Shown here: in pieces, positions 16,719 through 26,719 of the stretch
Layout of the letters: each line of letters begins with the position of its first letter
Position numbering within the stretch: the stretch's first letter is position 1
Source of the DNA: Oceanospirillum linum
GTDB taxonomy: Bacteria > Pseudomonadota > Gammaproteobacteria > Pseudomonadales > Halomonadaceae
DNA length: 64,000 nt
Assembly: GCF_900182785.1 (NCBI RefSeq)
Contig: NZ_FXTS01000003.1
Span: 124,001 to 188,000, forward strand
Direction of reading: 5' to 3'
The notes under the pieces: model-generated
Database searches by the model: none
What the model was told of the DNA's origin: nothing
What the model saw: only the letters and a program-made list of their open reading frames with translations
Position numbers and translations under genes: made by a program

Positions 16719-17513
16719 TCAGTTTTTAACCTGATCAAAGCACGCCTGCTTTCTGCCCCAGGCGACCAGCACCAGACCAGCCAGAATCATCGGCAATGAC
16801 AACAGCTGCCCCATGGTAAGCCAGTCAAAAGCCACAAAACCGAGATGAGCATCCGGCTGACGGACAAACTCCATCATAAAGCGGAAAATTCCATAGCAGA
16901 TAAGGAAAGCACCGGACAATACCCCACGGGAAGGCAGTTTACGGTCCAAAAGATTCAGAATGACAAACAGAGCCACGCCTTCCAGTGCAAACTGGTAGAG
17001 CTGTGAAGGGTGGCGGGCCAGGTTATCCACATGGGGGAACACCATACCCCATGGCAGATCTGTTGGGCGACCCCAGAGTTCACCGCCAATAAAGTTGCCC
17101 ACACGCCCGGCGCCAAGGCCAATAGGTACCAGCGGGGCGATAAAGTCGGTTACCGTCAGCATACTGGCCTGCATGCGGCGGGCAAAAATAATCATCGCAA
17201 CAATCACGCCCAGCAGACCGCCATGGAAGGACATTCCTCCTTCCCATACCTGAAATAACCAAAGCGGATCGGCCAGAAAACGGTCAAAGTTATAGAAGAA
17301 GACATAGCCAAACCGACCACCGAGTACCACCCCCATCGCACCGTAGAAGATCAGGTCACCGACATCATCACGACTCCACCCCAGACGGTGCGCTCGCTGC
17401 TTAGCCAACCACCAGGCTCCGGCAAAGCCAATCAGGTACATCAGGCCGTACCAGTGAATTTTCAGGGGGCCTATCGCCACCAGTACAGGGTCAATCTGTG
17501 GGTATTGCAGCAT
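16719..17513 (-). CDS. lgt: prolipoprotein diacylglyceryl transferase
   Basis: Inner-membrane enzyme that transfers a diacylglyceryl group from phosphatidylglycerol to the lobe-box cysteine of prolipoproteins. The Lgt signature is clear: GGRFGYVFFYN, AGRVGNFIGGELWGRPTD and RHPSQLYQ, including the essential Arg-Gly-Asn region. There are about seven membrane segments in 264 residues. The lgt-thyA adjacency is conserved in many gammaproteobacteria. Confidence 0.97.
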   Translation of the reverse strand: MLQYPQIDPVLVAIGPLKIHWYGLMYLIGFAGAWWLAKQRAHRLGWSRDDVGDLIFYGAMGVVLGGRFGYVFFYNFDRFLADPLWLFQVWEGGMSFHGGLLGVIVAMIIFARRMQASMLTVTDFIAPLVPIGLGAGRVGNFIGGELWGRPTDLPWGMVFPHVDNLARHPSQLYQFALEGVALFVILNLLDRKLPSRGVLSGAFLICYGIFRFMMEFVRQPDAHLGFVAFDWLTMGQLLSLPMILAGLVLVAWGRKQACFDQVKN

Positions 17514-17543
17514 GAATAAACCTTAACGTCTGCTTTGAATAAG

Positions 17544-18332
17544 CTAGCTCAGTAAAAAACGGATGCCGATCAGCAACAGCAATACCGCAAAGATGCGTTT
17601 CAGGGTATCAGAAGGCAGGCTATGGGCCAGTTTTGCGCCGACCTTGGCAAAGATAACACTGGTGGAAACAATCCCGATAAATGCAGGCCAGTACACATAG
17701 CCCGTCGCATATTCCGGTAACAGAGGATGCCCCCAACCTTCTTCGATATTTGCCAGAGCACCCACGATGGCAATGGGTAAACCCACCGCAGCAGATGTCG
17801 CGACGGCGGTCTGCATCTTAACATTGCACCAGCTTAAAAAAGGCACCGTCAAAGAGCCTCCGCCAATACCAAAAATAGCGGAAGCCCAGCCAATAAAACC
17901 GCCAGCCCCTATAAGACCGGGCCGCCCGGGAATGGTTCGCCCAGGTTTAGGTTTCAGGCCAAATCCCATCTGAACAGCAATTAAAAGCGCAAAAACACCA
18001 ATTACTTTCTGCAGTAATTCACCGCTCATCATACCAGCGGTTTTAACCCCCAGTACCGTACCAAAAACGATGCCAATAGCGATCCCGGTGAACCAGTCCC
18101 AACGCACAGCACCTTTCCCGTGATGCGCTTTAACAGAACTGACAGACGTCACAACAATTGTCGCCAGAGATGTGCCCACTGCGAGATGAGTCAGCACTTC
18201 AGGAGAGATCCCCTGAGCAGCAAAGCTGAAAACCAACACAGGTACAATGACCAAGCCACCACCTATGCCAAAAAGCCCTGCCAATGTTCCGGCAACCCCC
18301 CCTAAAGCAACATACATTAAAAGCGTTACCAT
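17544..18332 (-). CDS. TauE/SafE (TSUP) family permease
   Basis: A 262-residue membrane protein with about eight hydrophobic segments. Two repeats of the TSUP signature are visible, GLFGIGGGLVIVPVLV (about residues 20-35) and ASAIFGIGGGSLTVPFLS (about 150-167). The family exports or imports sulfite, sulfoacetate, taurine-related or similar organic anions; the substrate here is unknown. It is the first gene of the run leading to lgt, thyA and folA, 31 bases before lgt. A TSUP gene next to lgt also occurs in Pseudomonas. Confidence 0.9.
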   Translation of the reverse strand: MVTLLMYVALGGVAGTLAGLFGIGGGLVIVPVLVFSFAAQGISPEVLTHLAVGTSLATIVVTSVSSVKAHHGKGAVRWDWFTGIAIGIVFGTVLGVKTAGMMSGELLQKVIGVFALLIAVQMGFGLKPKPGRTIPGRPGLIGAGGFIGWASAIFGIGGGSLTVPFLSWCNVKMQTAVATSAAVGLPIAIVGALANIEEGWGHPLLPEYATGYVYWPAFIGIVSTSVIFAKVGAKLAHSLPSDTLKRIFAVLLLLIGIRFLLS

Positions 18333-18415
18333 AAAACCAGCTCACTCCAGAAAAAAAGACAGCAGGTATCTGCCCCCCGCTGCCAACATTATACATTTAT
18401 TATCCGACCAGCCCC

Positions 18416-20832
18416 TCAGGAGGGCACGCGTCCTTCTTCATATTGCTGACGCCAATGATCCACCTGGGAGCGAAGCTCTGAAGGATGGTAAGGTTTGGCA
18501 AGATATGCATTCATACCCGCGTCGAAGAAGCGCTGCCGCTCTGTTTCCAGTACATTTGCAGTAACTGCGATGATAGCCGCCGGCTGCAATTGCATCGCTT
18601 TTTCACGCTCCCGCCAGCGAATGGTCGTTTCGATACCATCCATATCAGGCATGAATATATCCATGAGTACAACCTGATAGGTTTTCTCAAGCATCTGTGC
18701 CAGGGCATCCTGCCCACTATTAACGACGTCGACATCATAACCCACTTTTTGCAAGGCTGATTTTGCCAGCATAGTATTTACAGGGCCATCATCAACCACA
18801 AGAACCTGGGCCTGCGACAAGCTTCCCCGCTTCTGCTTTTCATTGGTTTCTGCAGCCCCGGCCAACCAGTTATCCCGGGTCAGGTACATAAGCGCGTCTA
18901 CCTTTTCTTTCAGCTGCAAACTCAAGCGTTCACGTTGCTCCGGGTGAGCCTGAATCTGCTCTGTAAGGCTCAGAATATTCTGCAAGGGCTTTTCCAGTTC
19001 ACGGCGCATCGCCTGAAGATACTCAGTCTGCAGTTTAGAAGCTTCAAGCGCCCGGTCACGGTCAAACTTCATCTGATCACGGATCTGGTACTGTTCAGAA
19101 AGATCAAACAGCAGCCCTACTAAAGTACGGCCCCGGGCATCACGGCTGCGCGCCGAATCCGATGAGCGGGATAGAACAACCGATACAGGATGGTTCTTAT
19201 CATCCGCACTGGCCAGAACCAGCTCTTTAACAAAAGTCCCCTCATCCACGGGCGTTACAGGGATAAACTCTGTCAGAAGATGGCCCCGAAGCTCCTCTTC
19301 AGTTTTGCCAAAGAAGCTTTCAAAGGCACGGTTGCAACCCTGTATCCGAAACTCACCATCAGTATCAAAGACAGGAAGAGGGATGGTGTTAAGCAGGTTA
19401 CGGAAGTAATCATTCAGCTTATGGCAACTGGCCTGATATTGTGCCATTTCCTGCTTAAGAGTATCGTTTTCATGTACAAAACGATGCAACAGACTGGCCA
19501 GGTGATGAATCTCTTCTACCGGACTGCTCAGATCTTTTTTCGATGAAGTCTTATCCTCCAGAGAGGTGCGGGCAACCTCATCAAAATACTCCAATGGCCC
19601 CTTAATCTGGCGATAAAGCTTATGGCTCCGGGCCTTGTGAACCCCCATGTGCAGCGCCAATAATATCAGAATCAACAAAAGTACAAGCAGGCCAATATCC
19701 TGCAGATAATCTGCGAAGTTATCAGCGCCTAAATATAGCGCCCGCTCCGGTGTAACCGCTAACAGTTTCCATCCGGTGAGGGGCACAGTATTCCAGGCCA
19801 CAACACTCGGCTCACTCAGGTTAACCTGGGCTAATCCAGCCTGCTGATGAGCCACCAGGCGGGAAAGATCTGTCATTCCGGGACGCTTATAAAGATTGAA
19901 CAGCTCCGGCTTAAACTCATTGGTCGTTACATGGCGAAAGCTGTACTGGCCATCCGTCAACTCTTTAAGGCCAAAGTCCTCCTCTCCTTCCGGCGGTAAG
20001 GCCAGAATATTGCCGTCTTTACCAACCAGGATTGCATAACCAGACCATGGCTGAGGCAACGCAAACAGATGGCTGATCAGAGCTTCTACGGTCAAATCAA
20101 GACCCACAACCGCTTCAAGACTGTCACCATCATAGACAGGAGCAATATATGAAATAATCCAGCCTAAACCCGCAGGGTCCAGATAAGCGTCGGTCCAGAC
20201 AGGTAGCCGCTGAGGGTTGTGGGTTTTATCAGCCAGATAATAGAAGCTGAAAGAAGTGAGATCCAGATCAGGGGCAAACTGTTCATGTACATCCCGATAA
20301 GGGTAGAGCAGATTGAGCTGATCCGATGTATTCAGATAAACCTGTTTAACCAAAGAATTAGCCTGCTGAAGATCGGCAAACAGATAATTCAATGGCAATA
20401 ACTGACGGGCCTTTGTCTCACGGGAAGAAAGATCACGGGATTTCGTGGAGTAGTAAACAGCAACACCGCCGTCGTCCACTGGCTTCATCAGCACATTGTC
20501 CTGAGTTAACCCAAGAGGAGTGCGAAGATCACCGGGCAGGTCTGAGGTCAATGTCCGCTCTGTCTGGCGGCGCAATATATGAAGCTGACTCTGCACTGAT
20601 CCCAGCTGAGCGTTAACCCAGTCCGTTTTGGACTGCAGGGCAGCGATCAGCTGCTGCTCATACTCTTTTTTCGCGGCATTCTGCTGGTTGAGTCCCAGCA
20701 AAAAAAAGCCCCGAAAAGCGCAAACAGAAAAGCCGCATTGACTAATATCAGCTGAATCATGCCCGCACGCATGTACGTTTTATAGATCCAGGTCTTCAGC
20801 GATATACGCAATGGAAGTTCAGTTTCTGTCAT
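18416..20832 (-). pseudogene. membrane sensor with Cache, PAS, degenerate kinase helix and receiver domain; frameshifted at a T8 run
   Basis: The ATG at 20832 has an AGGGA ribosome site and opens a 44-residue segment with a membrane helix (MIQLILVNAAFLFALFGAFF). The frame then breaks at eight T residues on the minus strand (20700-20707). Adding one T joins it to the long downstream frame and gives an unbroken 805-residue protein. That frame holds a double-Cache-like sensor (about 45-370 of the joined chain), a second membrane helix (about 380-398), PAS (about 470-590), a kinase-dimerisation-like helix pair in which the usual SHE is RRE, and a receiver domain (about 676-795, phospho-Asp in LMDIFMP). 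There is no ATPase domain. It may be a phase-variable gene, transcriptional slippage, a sequencing error or a true lesion. Confidence 0.75.
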
Positions 20833-20977
20833 GAGCGTCCCTGAATAAACATACTGGCAGAATTCATTTCTGGAGAGAAAGTATCATACACTGTCTGGCA
20901 AGGTGATTTCATCCCTGCATTTTAGCCTGAAAACCTCCCAGGCTCGTACCCTGAGCTTTATAAAACGGAAACCCAGT

Positions 20978-21811
20978 ATGTGTATTATTCTTTTTTCATG
21001 GCAAAAGAACCGCCACTTTCCTTTGGTTGTTGCAGCCAACAGAGATGAGTTCTATCAACGGCCAACATCAGAGCTATCATATTGGGAAAACAGCGACATT
21101 ATCGCGGGCCGGGACCTTCAGGCTGGGGGAACATGGCTCGGCATTACACCGTCAGGTCGTTTTGCTGCTGTGACCAATTTCCGTCAGGTAGCGGATATGC
21201 ATAACAGCTATCCACTGAGCAGAGGTAAGCTCTGTCAGAATTTTCTTGAGGGGTCTATGTCACCTGAATGTTATCTCGAAGAGCTTGCCGATATAGCCAT
21301 GGAGACCGGCGGATTTAACCTCCTGGTCAGTGACAGCAAAACACTGGGATATGGCTGCAACCGATTTGGCACTGAAGAAGGCGAACCTTATTACGATTTC
21401 AAACCTCATCTGCCAGCGGGTATTTATGGCTTAAGCAACCATCGGCTGGATACGCCCTGGCCAAAAATCCGGCAAAGCAAACAGCTGATGACTGAGTTTA
21501 TCGCCTCACTAGCTGAATCTGAGCAGGAATCCCTTCTGAATGAAGAGCACCGGCCTCACCTAATCAACGAAGAACATCTTCTGCCCGTTATCACCCATAG
21601 CAAAGAAGCTGCAGATCACGAACTACCGGACACAGGTATCGGTTTAGATAAAGAACGCTTTTTATCTCCATCTTTTATAAATTCCAGTATGGACTATGGG
21701 ACAAGGGCCAGTACAATACTGATCCGCAACGACTCCGGCCAACAAACAATAATGGAACAAACCTGGCACCCCGGCGGACAAACAGGGGTAAGAACTCTGG
21801 TCTGCCTGTGA
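20978..21811 (+). CDS. NRDE (TANGO2-like) family protein
   Basis: A 277-residue member of the NRDE family. The protein begins Met-Cys-Ile-Ile and the family-defining Asn-Arg-Asp-Glu is in VAANRDEFYQRPT. The Cys at position 2 would become N-terminal after Met removal, as in Ntn-type hydrolases, so I choose the ATG at 20978 over an upstream in-frame ATG at 20903. Homologues in animals (TANGO2) are implicated in Golgi organisation and haem handling; the bacterial function is unsettled. It is divergent from the frameshifted sensor gene, and its stop is 49 bases before the L,D-transpeptidase. Confidence 0.88.
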   Translation: MCIILFSWQKNRHFPLVVAANRDEFYQRPTSELSYWENSDIIAGRDLQAGGTWLGITPSGRFAAVTNFRQVADMHNSYPLSRGKLCQNFLEGSMSPECYLEELADIAMETGGFNLLVSDSKTLGYGCNRFGTEEGEPYYDFKPHLPAGIYGLSNHRLDTPWPKIRQSKQLMTEFIASLAESEQESLLNEEHRPHLINEEHLLPVITHSKEAADHELPDTGIGLDKERFLSPSFINSSMDYGTRASTILIRNDSGQQTIMEQTWHPGGQTGVRTLVCL

Positions 21812-21860
21812 CTGAGCAGAGTTTTAATCCAATATCGCGACCGTTTCAAAGGGCAGTCTT

Positions 21861-23654
21861 TTGACCAGATTTCACCTGTTCACCACATCAGGCAACCGTC
21901 CCCTAAACCGCATTATACTGCTGCTTGCCAGCCTGTTATCACTGTTGCTGGCTCAGACCGTAAAGGCCAACCTCATATCTCCCGAGCAACACCAGACAAC
22001 CTCTATTGAGAGTGCCTGGATTGGCGTAACCCTGCTCAGCCGGTTTGATAATACCAAGGCGGACTTTGCACCTCAGATTGCACCAGCCTACCTGGATAAT
22101 GATTTTAAGCATATTTGGCTGAACGCCGCCGGAGAACCCGGGGCTGCAGCTAAAGAGCTGACCCGACTGGTTAAAGTTTTTGCAGCCATGGATCTCCCGC
22201 GACAACCCCATCCGTGGTTGCAGCCCTATCAGAATTTTCTGACTTTACAGCAGCAACCCCTGGAGCTGCCTCTGCCCCGATACCTGTTAGCTACAGACCT
22301 GCTCTATAGTGAGATGTATGCCCGACTACGCCATGACATTGCCACCCAGCGCTTTATTCAGGCTGATGAAGATGATGATCACCAGGAGTACCGCTATGGC
22401 GGCACTGCCCTGAGCGGTTTCAGACCTACAGCTAAGCCCTGGATGGCTGACCTGGAGCTGGAGCTGAAAACGGCATCAACACTACCGGATGATCAGCGGG
22501 AAAATTACCTGCAGCGCCAGATAAAAATGCTCTACCCGAAAAATGATCAGGTGCCTGTCATTCTTGAGGCACTGAACTACTGGCAGCAGCAACAGAGATC
22601 CCCATGGCCGGAACTATCTTTTGACAAACACCTTGCGCCCGGAATGATTCGGGAAAGCTGGATGCCGGTATTAATTGAACAACTGCAGCGCTTACGGGTT
22701 CTCCCGGAGGATTACAGCCCTGTCATCCCCGGGCGCTATGACGATAAGCTGGTTGAGGCTGTTAAAAAAGTTCAGGCCCGGCATGGACAGACGATAGACG
22801 GGATCATCGGCCTGCAAACCCGTCGTGTACTCAACCTGCCGCCTGAAAAACGGGTACTCAGGCTCGCCCATAATTTTCGCAGGCTCTACCACCTGCCAGA
22901 ACATTTGGGTGATCGCCACATCATGATCAATATGGCGGATTACAAGTTGGAGCTGGTGGAAAAAGACAAGCCAACAATGGGGATGCGGGTGATCATCGGT
23001 TCGCCTGAACATCGCACACCCATTATGAAGCAGATACTAACCTCCGTCATTCTCAGCCCTCGATGGAACATCCCCCAGAGCATCGGTGTTAAAAGCATTC
23101 TGCCCCGGATCAGAAAAAACCCGGATTACCTGAAAAGTCGTGAGATGCAAATTATCGATGGCTGGAGCTCTCCTGCGAAAGAAGTTCCTTTGGAGAAAAT
23201 TAACCTCAATGACTTTGCCAACAACCCGGAGAAGTTTCCCTATCGGTTTGTCCAACTACCGGGAGAATATAATCAGCTGGGCTATGTCAAATTTCGCCTG
23301 TCCAACAACAAAGCGATCTACATGCATGACACACCTGCCAAGCACCTGTTCAATCGTCGTGAGCGGGCAATGAGTAATGGCTGCGTCCGGCTTGAGGATG
23401 CCCTTTCACTGGTTGATCGTCTGCTGGCACAGGAGCCCTGGGGTTGGAATAAGAGACGTGTGCAGGATGTACTACGCTCTAAAGAGGAACGCTATCTGAA
23501 GATAAAGCTGCCAGTTTACCTGATGTACTGGACCGTCTGGCAGGATAAAGATGGTCATATCCAGTGGCGGGATGATATCTACAACAAAGATCGACTACCG
23601 GGACCGGAAGAGGTCAAAAAGCTGCTCATTGCAGCAAAGAAAAAGAATCTCTGA
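21861..23654 (+). CDS. L,D-transpeptidase of the YcbB/LdtD type
   Basis: Periplasmic peptidoglycan cross-linking enzyme, 597 residues. An N-terminal signal or anchor is at about 15-36. A peptidoglycan-binding-like module is at about 285-330 (GRYDDKLVEAVKKVQARHGQ). The YkuD catalytic domain follows (about 355-525) with SNGCVRL; the nucleophile is C508. Length and order match E. coli LdtD, which makes 3-3 cross-links. The start is TTG at 21861, set by AAAGGG seven bases upstream and by the signal peptide; no ATG is available nearby. It converges on ptsP with an 11-base gap. Confidence 0.92.
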   Translation: MTRFHLFTTSGNRPLNRIILLLASLLSLLLAQTVKANLISPEQHQTTSIESAWIGVTLLSRFDNTKADFAPQIAPAYLDNDFKHIWLNAAGEPGAAAKELTRLVKVFAAMDLPRQPHPWLQPYQNFLTLQQQPLELPLPRYLLATDLLYSEMYARLRHDIATQRFIQADEDDDHQEYRYGGTALSGFRPTAKPWMADLELELKTASTLPDDQRENYLQRQIKMLYPKNDQVPVILEALNYWQQQQRSPWPELSFDKHLAPGMIRESWMPVLIEQLQRLRVLPEDYSPVIPGRYDDKLVEAVKKVQARHGQTIDGIIGLQTRRVLNLPPEKRVLRLAHNFRRLYHLPEHLGDRHIMINMADYKLELVEKDKPTMGMRVIIGSPEHRTPIMKQILTSVILSPRWNIPQSIGVKSILPRIRKNPDYLKSREMQIIDGWSSPAKEVPLEKINLNDFANNPEKFPYRFVQLPGEYNQLGYVKFRLSNNKAIYMHDTPAKHLFNRRERAMSNGCVRLEDALSLVDRLLAQEPWGWNKRRVQDVLRSKEERYLKIKLPVYLMYWTVWQDKDGHIQWRDDIYNKDRLPGPEEVKKLLIAAKKKNL

Positions 23655-23665
23655 ACACCCGGTCG

Positions 23666-25963
23666 TCAGGCAGTCTTTGATCCGGGCCCGCTTAAGGCAA
23701 GAGTCGGCTGCAGCAAAGCGCTAAGCCCTAAATTGCTCATGGTTTCAGCCATACTGGCAACAACTTCTTCTGAGGTATTCAACAGTAATACCTGGTTCAA
23801 GAGGTTTTCCGCATCGGTTTTCCGCAGCTTGCGAATTGCCGACTTCACCCGGGGTAGGTTAACGGCGTTCATCGACAGGGTGTCGTACCCCATCGCCATT
23901 AACAGAACAGCTCCTCGGGGGTCACCAGCCAGCTCACCACAAAGACTCAGGCTACAACGACTGCCATGGCAGGCCCGAGCAATAGTATTCAGGGCATTAA
24001 GAACCGCCGGATGGAAGCTGCTGTACAGATCAGCGACCCGGGGGTTGTTGCGGTCTACGGCCAGTAGATACTGAGTCAAATCATTGCTGCCAACAGATAA
24101 AAAATCCACCAGTCGGGCGATTTGAGGCACCTGATAAATCGTTCCCGGCACCTCAATCATAACCCCGATATTCGGACGTTCCAGCTGTAGCCCTTCGCTG
24201 CAAAGCTCTTTATAAGCGCGCTCGATCAGGGTTATCGACTCAGCAACCTCCCTCAGATTAGAGATCATAGGCAGCATGATATTCAGGTTATTCAAACCTT
24301 CACTGGCCCGCAACATCGCCCTTACCTGAACAAGAAAAACCTCTGGGTGATCCAGGGTGACACGGATACCACGCCAGCCCAGAAAAGGGTTCGCTTCATT
24401 GATCGGAAAGTAGGGCAGCGCCTTATCACCACCAATATCCAGCGTACGCATAGTCACCGGCTGCGGATAAAACGCCTCTAACTGTTCACGATAAACCGCC
24501 TGCTGCTCACTTTCTGATGGAAAGCGCTCGCTGACCATAAAGGGGACTTCAGTACGGAATAAACCAACCCCTTCAGCGCCATGATTCAGAGAGTGGGTGA
24601 TATCCTGAGCAAGACCGGTATTTACCATTAAAGGCATCTTGAAACCATCCAGGGTTTCACTGGGTAAGCCCGCCAGATCTTCCAGACCCTTTTGCAACTT
24701 TTGCTCAGCCCGCATCAGATTACCGTATTGGATCTGAAGCTCATCACTGGGGTTGTTAAAGACCACCCCTTGGTAACCATCGACAATTAACAACTGGCCA
24801 TTGAGTAAGCCCAGGGGCAGGTCTACCGTCCCCATCACCGCAGGAATACCCATCGCCCGGGCCAGAATTGCCACATGTGAGTTACTGGAACCCTGAACTG
24901 AAACCAGGCCAGCCAGCTTCTCTTTCGGAATTTCACCCAGCATCGCAGGGGTCACTTCTTCACTGACCAAAACAGCTTTCTGAGGGTATTCAACCTCGTC
25001 CTGGTCAACCTTCTGCAGGTAGGCCAAAACACGGCGTCCCAGGTCACGAATATCGGTGGCCCGCTCTTTCAGATAATCATCCTGGGAGAGTTCAAAGAAG
25101 CGGGCATGGCGGGTAACAACCTGACACAACGCGCCTTGCGCCCAGTTGCCTTCCCCGATTTTATTGATCACTTCCTGACCAAGAGCGCTGTCGTCCAACA
25201 TCCGCTGATACGCTTCAAACAGCGCCCGCTCTTCCTCACTCAGACGCTGAGCCAGACGACGATTAACTTCATGGATATCATTACGTACCGCCGATAAAGC
25301 GCTGCGGAACTGTTCAATCTCAAACGCGGGGTCCTCTGGCACTCTATCAGGCACAGTATCCAGATTAGCCACCGGCAGAATAACCACAGCAGAACCAATA
25401 GCGATACCGGATGTACCGGCAACGCCCTTAAAACAGCTACCATGGATATTGTTCTGGGCAAGGCCAGATAGACTGGAAGAGCCGGTTGCCAGCGAGTGTG
25501 CCAGCAAGCCTGCCAGCTGGGCAGATACCGTCACCAGAAAAGCTTCCTCGCCTTCATCAAAGCGGCGCTTCTCTTGCTGCTGAACAACGATCACCCCAAG
25601 AATACGGCGCCGATGAATAATCGGCACACCAAGGAAGCTGTGGAATTTCTCCTCACCGGTTTCCGCAAGATACACGTAACTGGGGTGTTGAGTCGCACCA
25701 TCCAGATTAACCGGCTCTTCACGCTCACCAACATAGCCAACAAGCCCTTGTCCGGCACTCAGGGAAACCTGTTTGATGGACTCTTTTTTGAGACCCATAC
25801 TATCCATCAGAACATAACGCTGCTGGTCCTGATCCAACAGATACACCGAACAAACATCCGTTTTCATCGCCCGCCGAACCCTGCGCACAATAATGGAAAG
25901 CGTCTCATCCAGTGTTCTGGCTGAGTTCACTTCCTGAACAATGCGCTGCAAGGTTTTGAGCAT
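23666..25963 (-). CDS. ptsP: phosphoenolpyruvate-protein phosphotransferase PtsP (enzyme I-Ntr)
   Basis: First enzyme of the nitrogen-related phosphotransferase system; takes phosphate from PEP and passes it to NPr. An N-terminal GAF domain is at about 1-160, which senses metabolites such as glutamine in the family. The phosphohistidine domain has GSSNSHVAILARAMGIPAVMG, with the acceptor His after Asn-Ser. The PEP-binding barrel has GLFRTEVPFM, DIGGDKALPY and the C-terminal SLCGELAGDP. The 765-residue length matches E. coli PtsP (748). It lies 14 bases downstream of rppH, an arrangement common in gammaproteobacteria. Confidence 0.96.
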   Translation of the reverse strand: MLKTLQRIVQEVNSARTLDETLSIIVRRVRRAMKTDVCSVYLLDQDQQRYVLMDSMGLKKESIKQVSLSAGQGLVGYVGEREEPVNLDGATQHPSYVYLAETGEEKFHSFLGVPIIHRRRILGVIVVQQQEKRRFDEGEEAFLVTVSAQLAGLLAHSLATGSSSLSGLAQNNIHGSCFKGVAGTSGIAIGSAVVILPVANLDTVPDRVPEDPAFEIEQFRSALSAVRNDIHEVNRRLAQRLSEEERALFEAYQRMLDDSALGQEVINKIGEGNWAQGALCQVVTRHARFFELSQDDYLKERATDIRDLGRRVLAYLQKVDQDEVEYPQKAVLVSEEVTPAMLGEIPKEKLAGLVSVQGSSNSHVAILARAMGIPAVMGTVDLPLGLLNGQLLIVDGYQGVVFNNPSDELQIQYGNLMRAEQKLQKGLEDLAGLPSETLDGFKMPLMVNTGLAQDITHSLNHGAEGVGLFRTEVPFMVSERFPSESEQQAVYREQLEAFYPQPVTMRTLDIGGDKALPYFPINEANPFLGWRGIRVTLDHPEVFLVQVRAMLRASEGLNNLNIMLPMISNLREVAESITLIERAYKELCSEGLQLERPNIGVMIEVPGTIYQVPQIARLVDFLSVGSNDLTQYLLAVDRNNPRVADLYSSFHPAVLNALNTIARACHGSRCSLSLCGELAGDPRGAVLLMAMGYDTLSMNAVNLPRVKSAIRKLRKTDAENLLNQVLLLNTSEEVVASMAETMSNLGLSALLQPTLALSGPGSKTA

Positions 25964-25977
25964 AATCTCCCCTTTCC

Positions 25978-26514
25978 TTAAATGGGTTTGTCAGACAGGT
26001 AGTTGTCCTGACGAATATTGACTGTTAATGGTGTAAACAGATTTCTGTTATAACGGTGAGAAAGTTCCTTTAATGCCCTGCGGTATACTTCCCGCTTAAA
26101 AGAAACCACCTGGCCGAGTGGATACCAATAACTGACCCAGCGCCAGCCGTCAAACTCAGGCGAGGGTGTATGATCAACACAGATACTATTTTCCGCACAG
26201 CGAAGCTGCAACAAAAACCATTTCTGTTTTTGACCAACGCATAAAGGCTTACTATGGCGACGGATCATTTTGCGCGGCAACCGATAGCGCAGCCATCCCC
26301 GGGTGCAACCGAGCACATGAACATCATCAGCGTTTAAGCCAATCTCTTCTTTTAACTCACGATACAGGGCCTGCTCAGGTGTTTCATGTTCTTTGATTCC
26401 ACCTTGCGGAAACTGCCATGCGTCTTGACCCACACGGCGTGCCCACAGCAGCTGCCCATACTGGTTCGTCAAGATTATACCGACATTGGGCCGGTAACCA
26501 TCAGCATCAATCAC
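25978..26514 (-). CDS. rppH: RNA pyrophosphohydrolase RppH
   Basis: Removes pyrophosphate from 5'-triphosphate RNA and triggers decay by RNase E. The Nudix box reads GGIKEHETPEQALYRELKEEIGL. The start is a GTG at 26514, chosen because the protein then begins (M)IDADGYRPNVG like E. coli RppH and an AAGGTGA ribosome site sits five bases upstream; another GTG at 26523 overlaps that site. The conserved QKQKWFLLQL and PEFDGWRWVSYWYP segments follow. 178 residues. It is co-transcribed with ptsP. Confidence 0.95.
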   Translation of the reverse strand: MIDADGYRPNVGIILTNQYGQLLWARRVGQDAWQFPQGGIKEHETPEQALYRELKEEIGLNADDVHVLGCTRGWLRYRLPRKMIRRHSKPLCVGQKQKWFLLQLRCAENSICVDHTPSPEFDGWRWVSYWYPLGQVVSFKREVYRRALKELSHRYNRNLFTPLTVNIRQDNYLSDKPI

Positions 26515-26719
26515 GCAGATCACCTTGTATTTATATTAGGGCTATTGTTTCACAAAGCACCTGAGTTCTTCAATCAGACAACAGATCCATTGCTTTAGCA
26601 AATCAATCCTGTCAGAACAATCCTTTACAAGCTTCCGGGCTCTGGGATAATTGAATGTTTCAAGGCAATGCCTCATATTTCATCCCGAAAACCGCCCTAT
26701 GCAGACTGGAGAACAAAAC

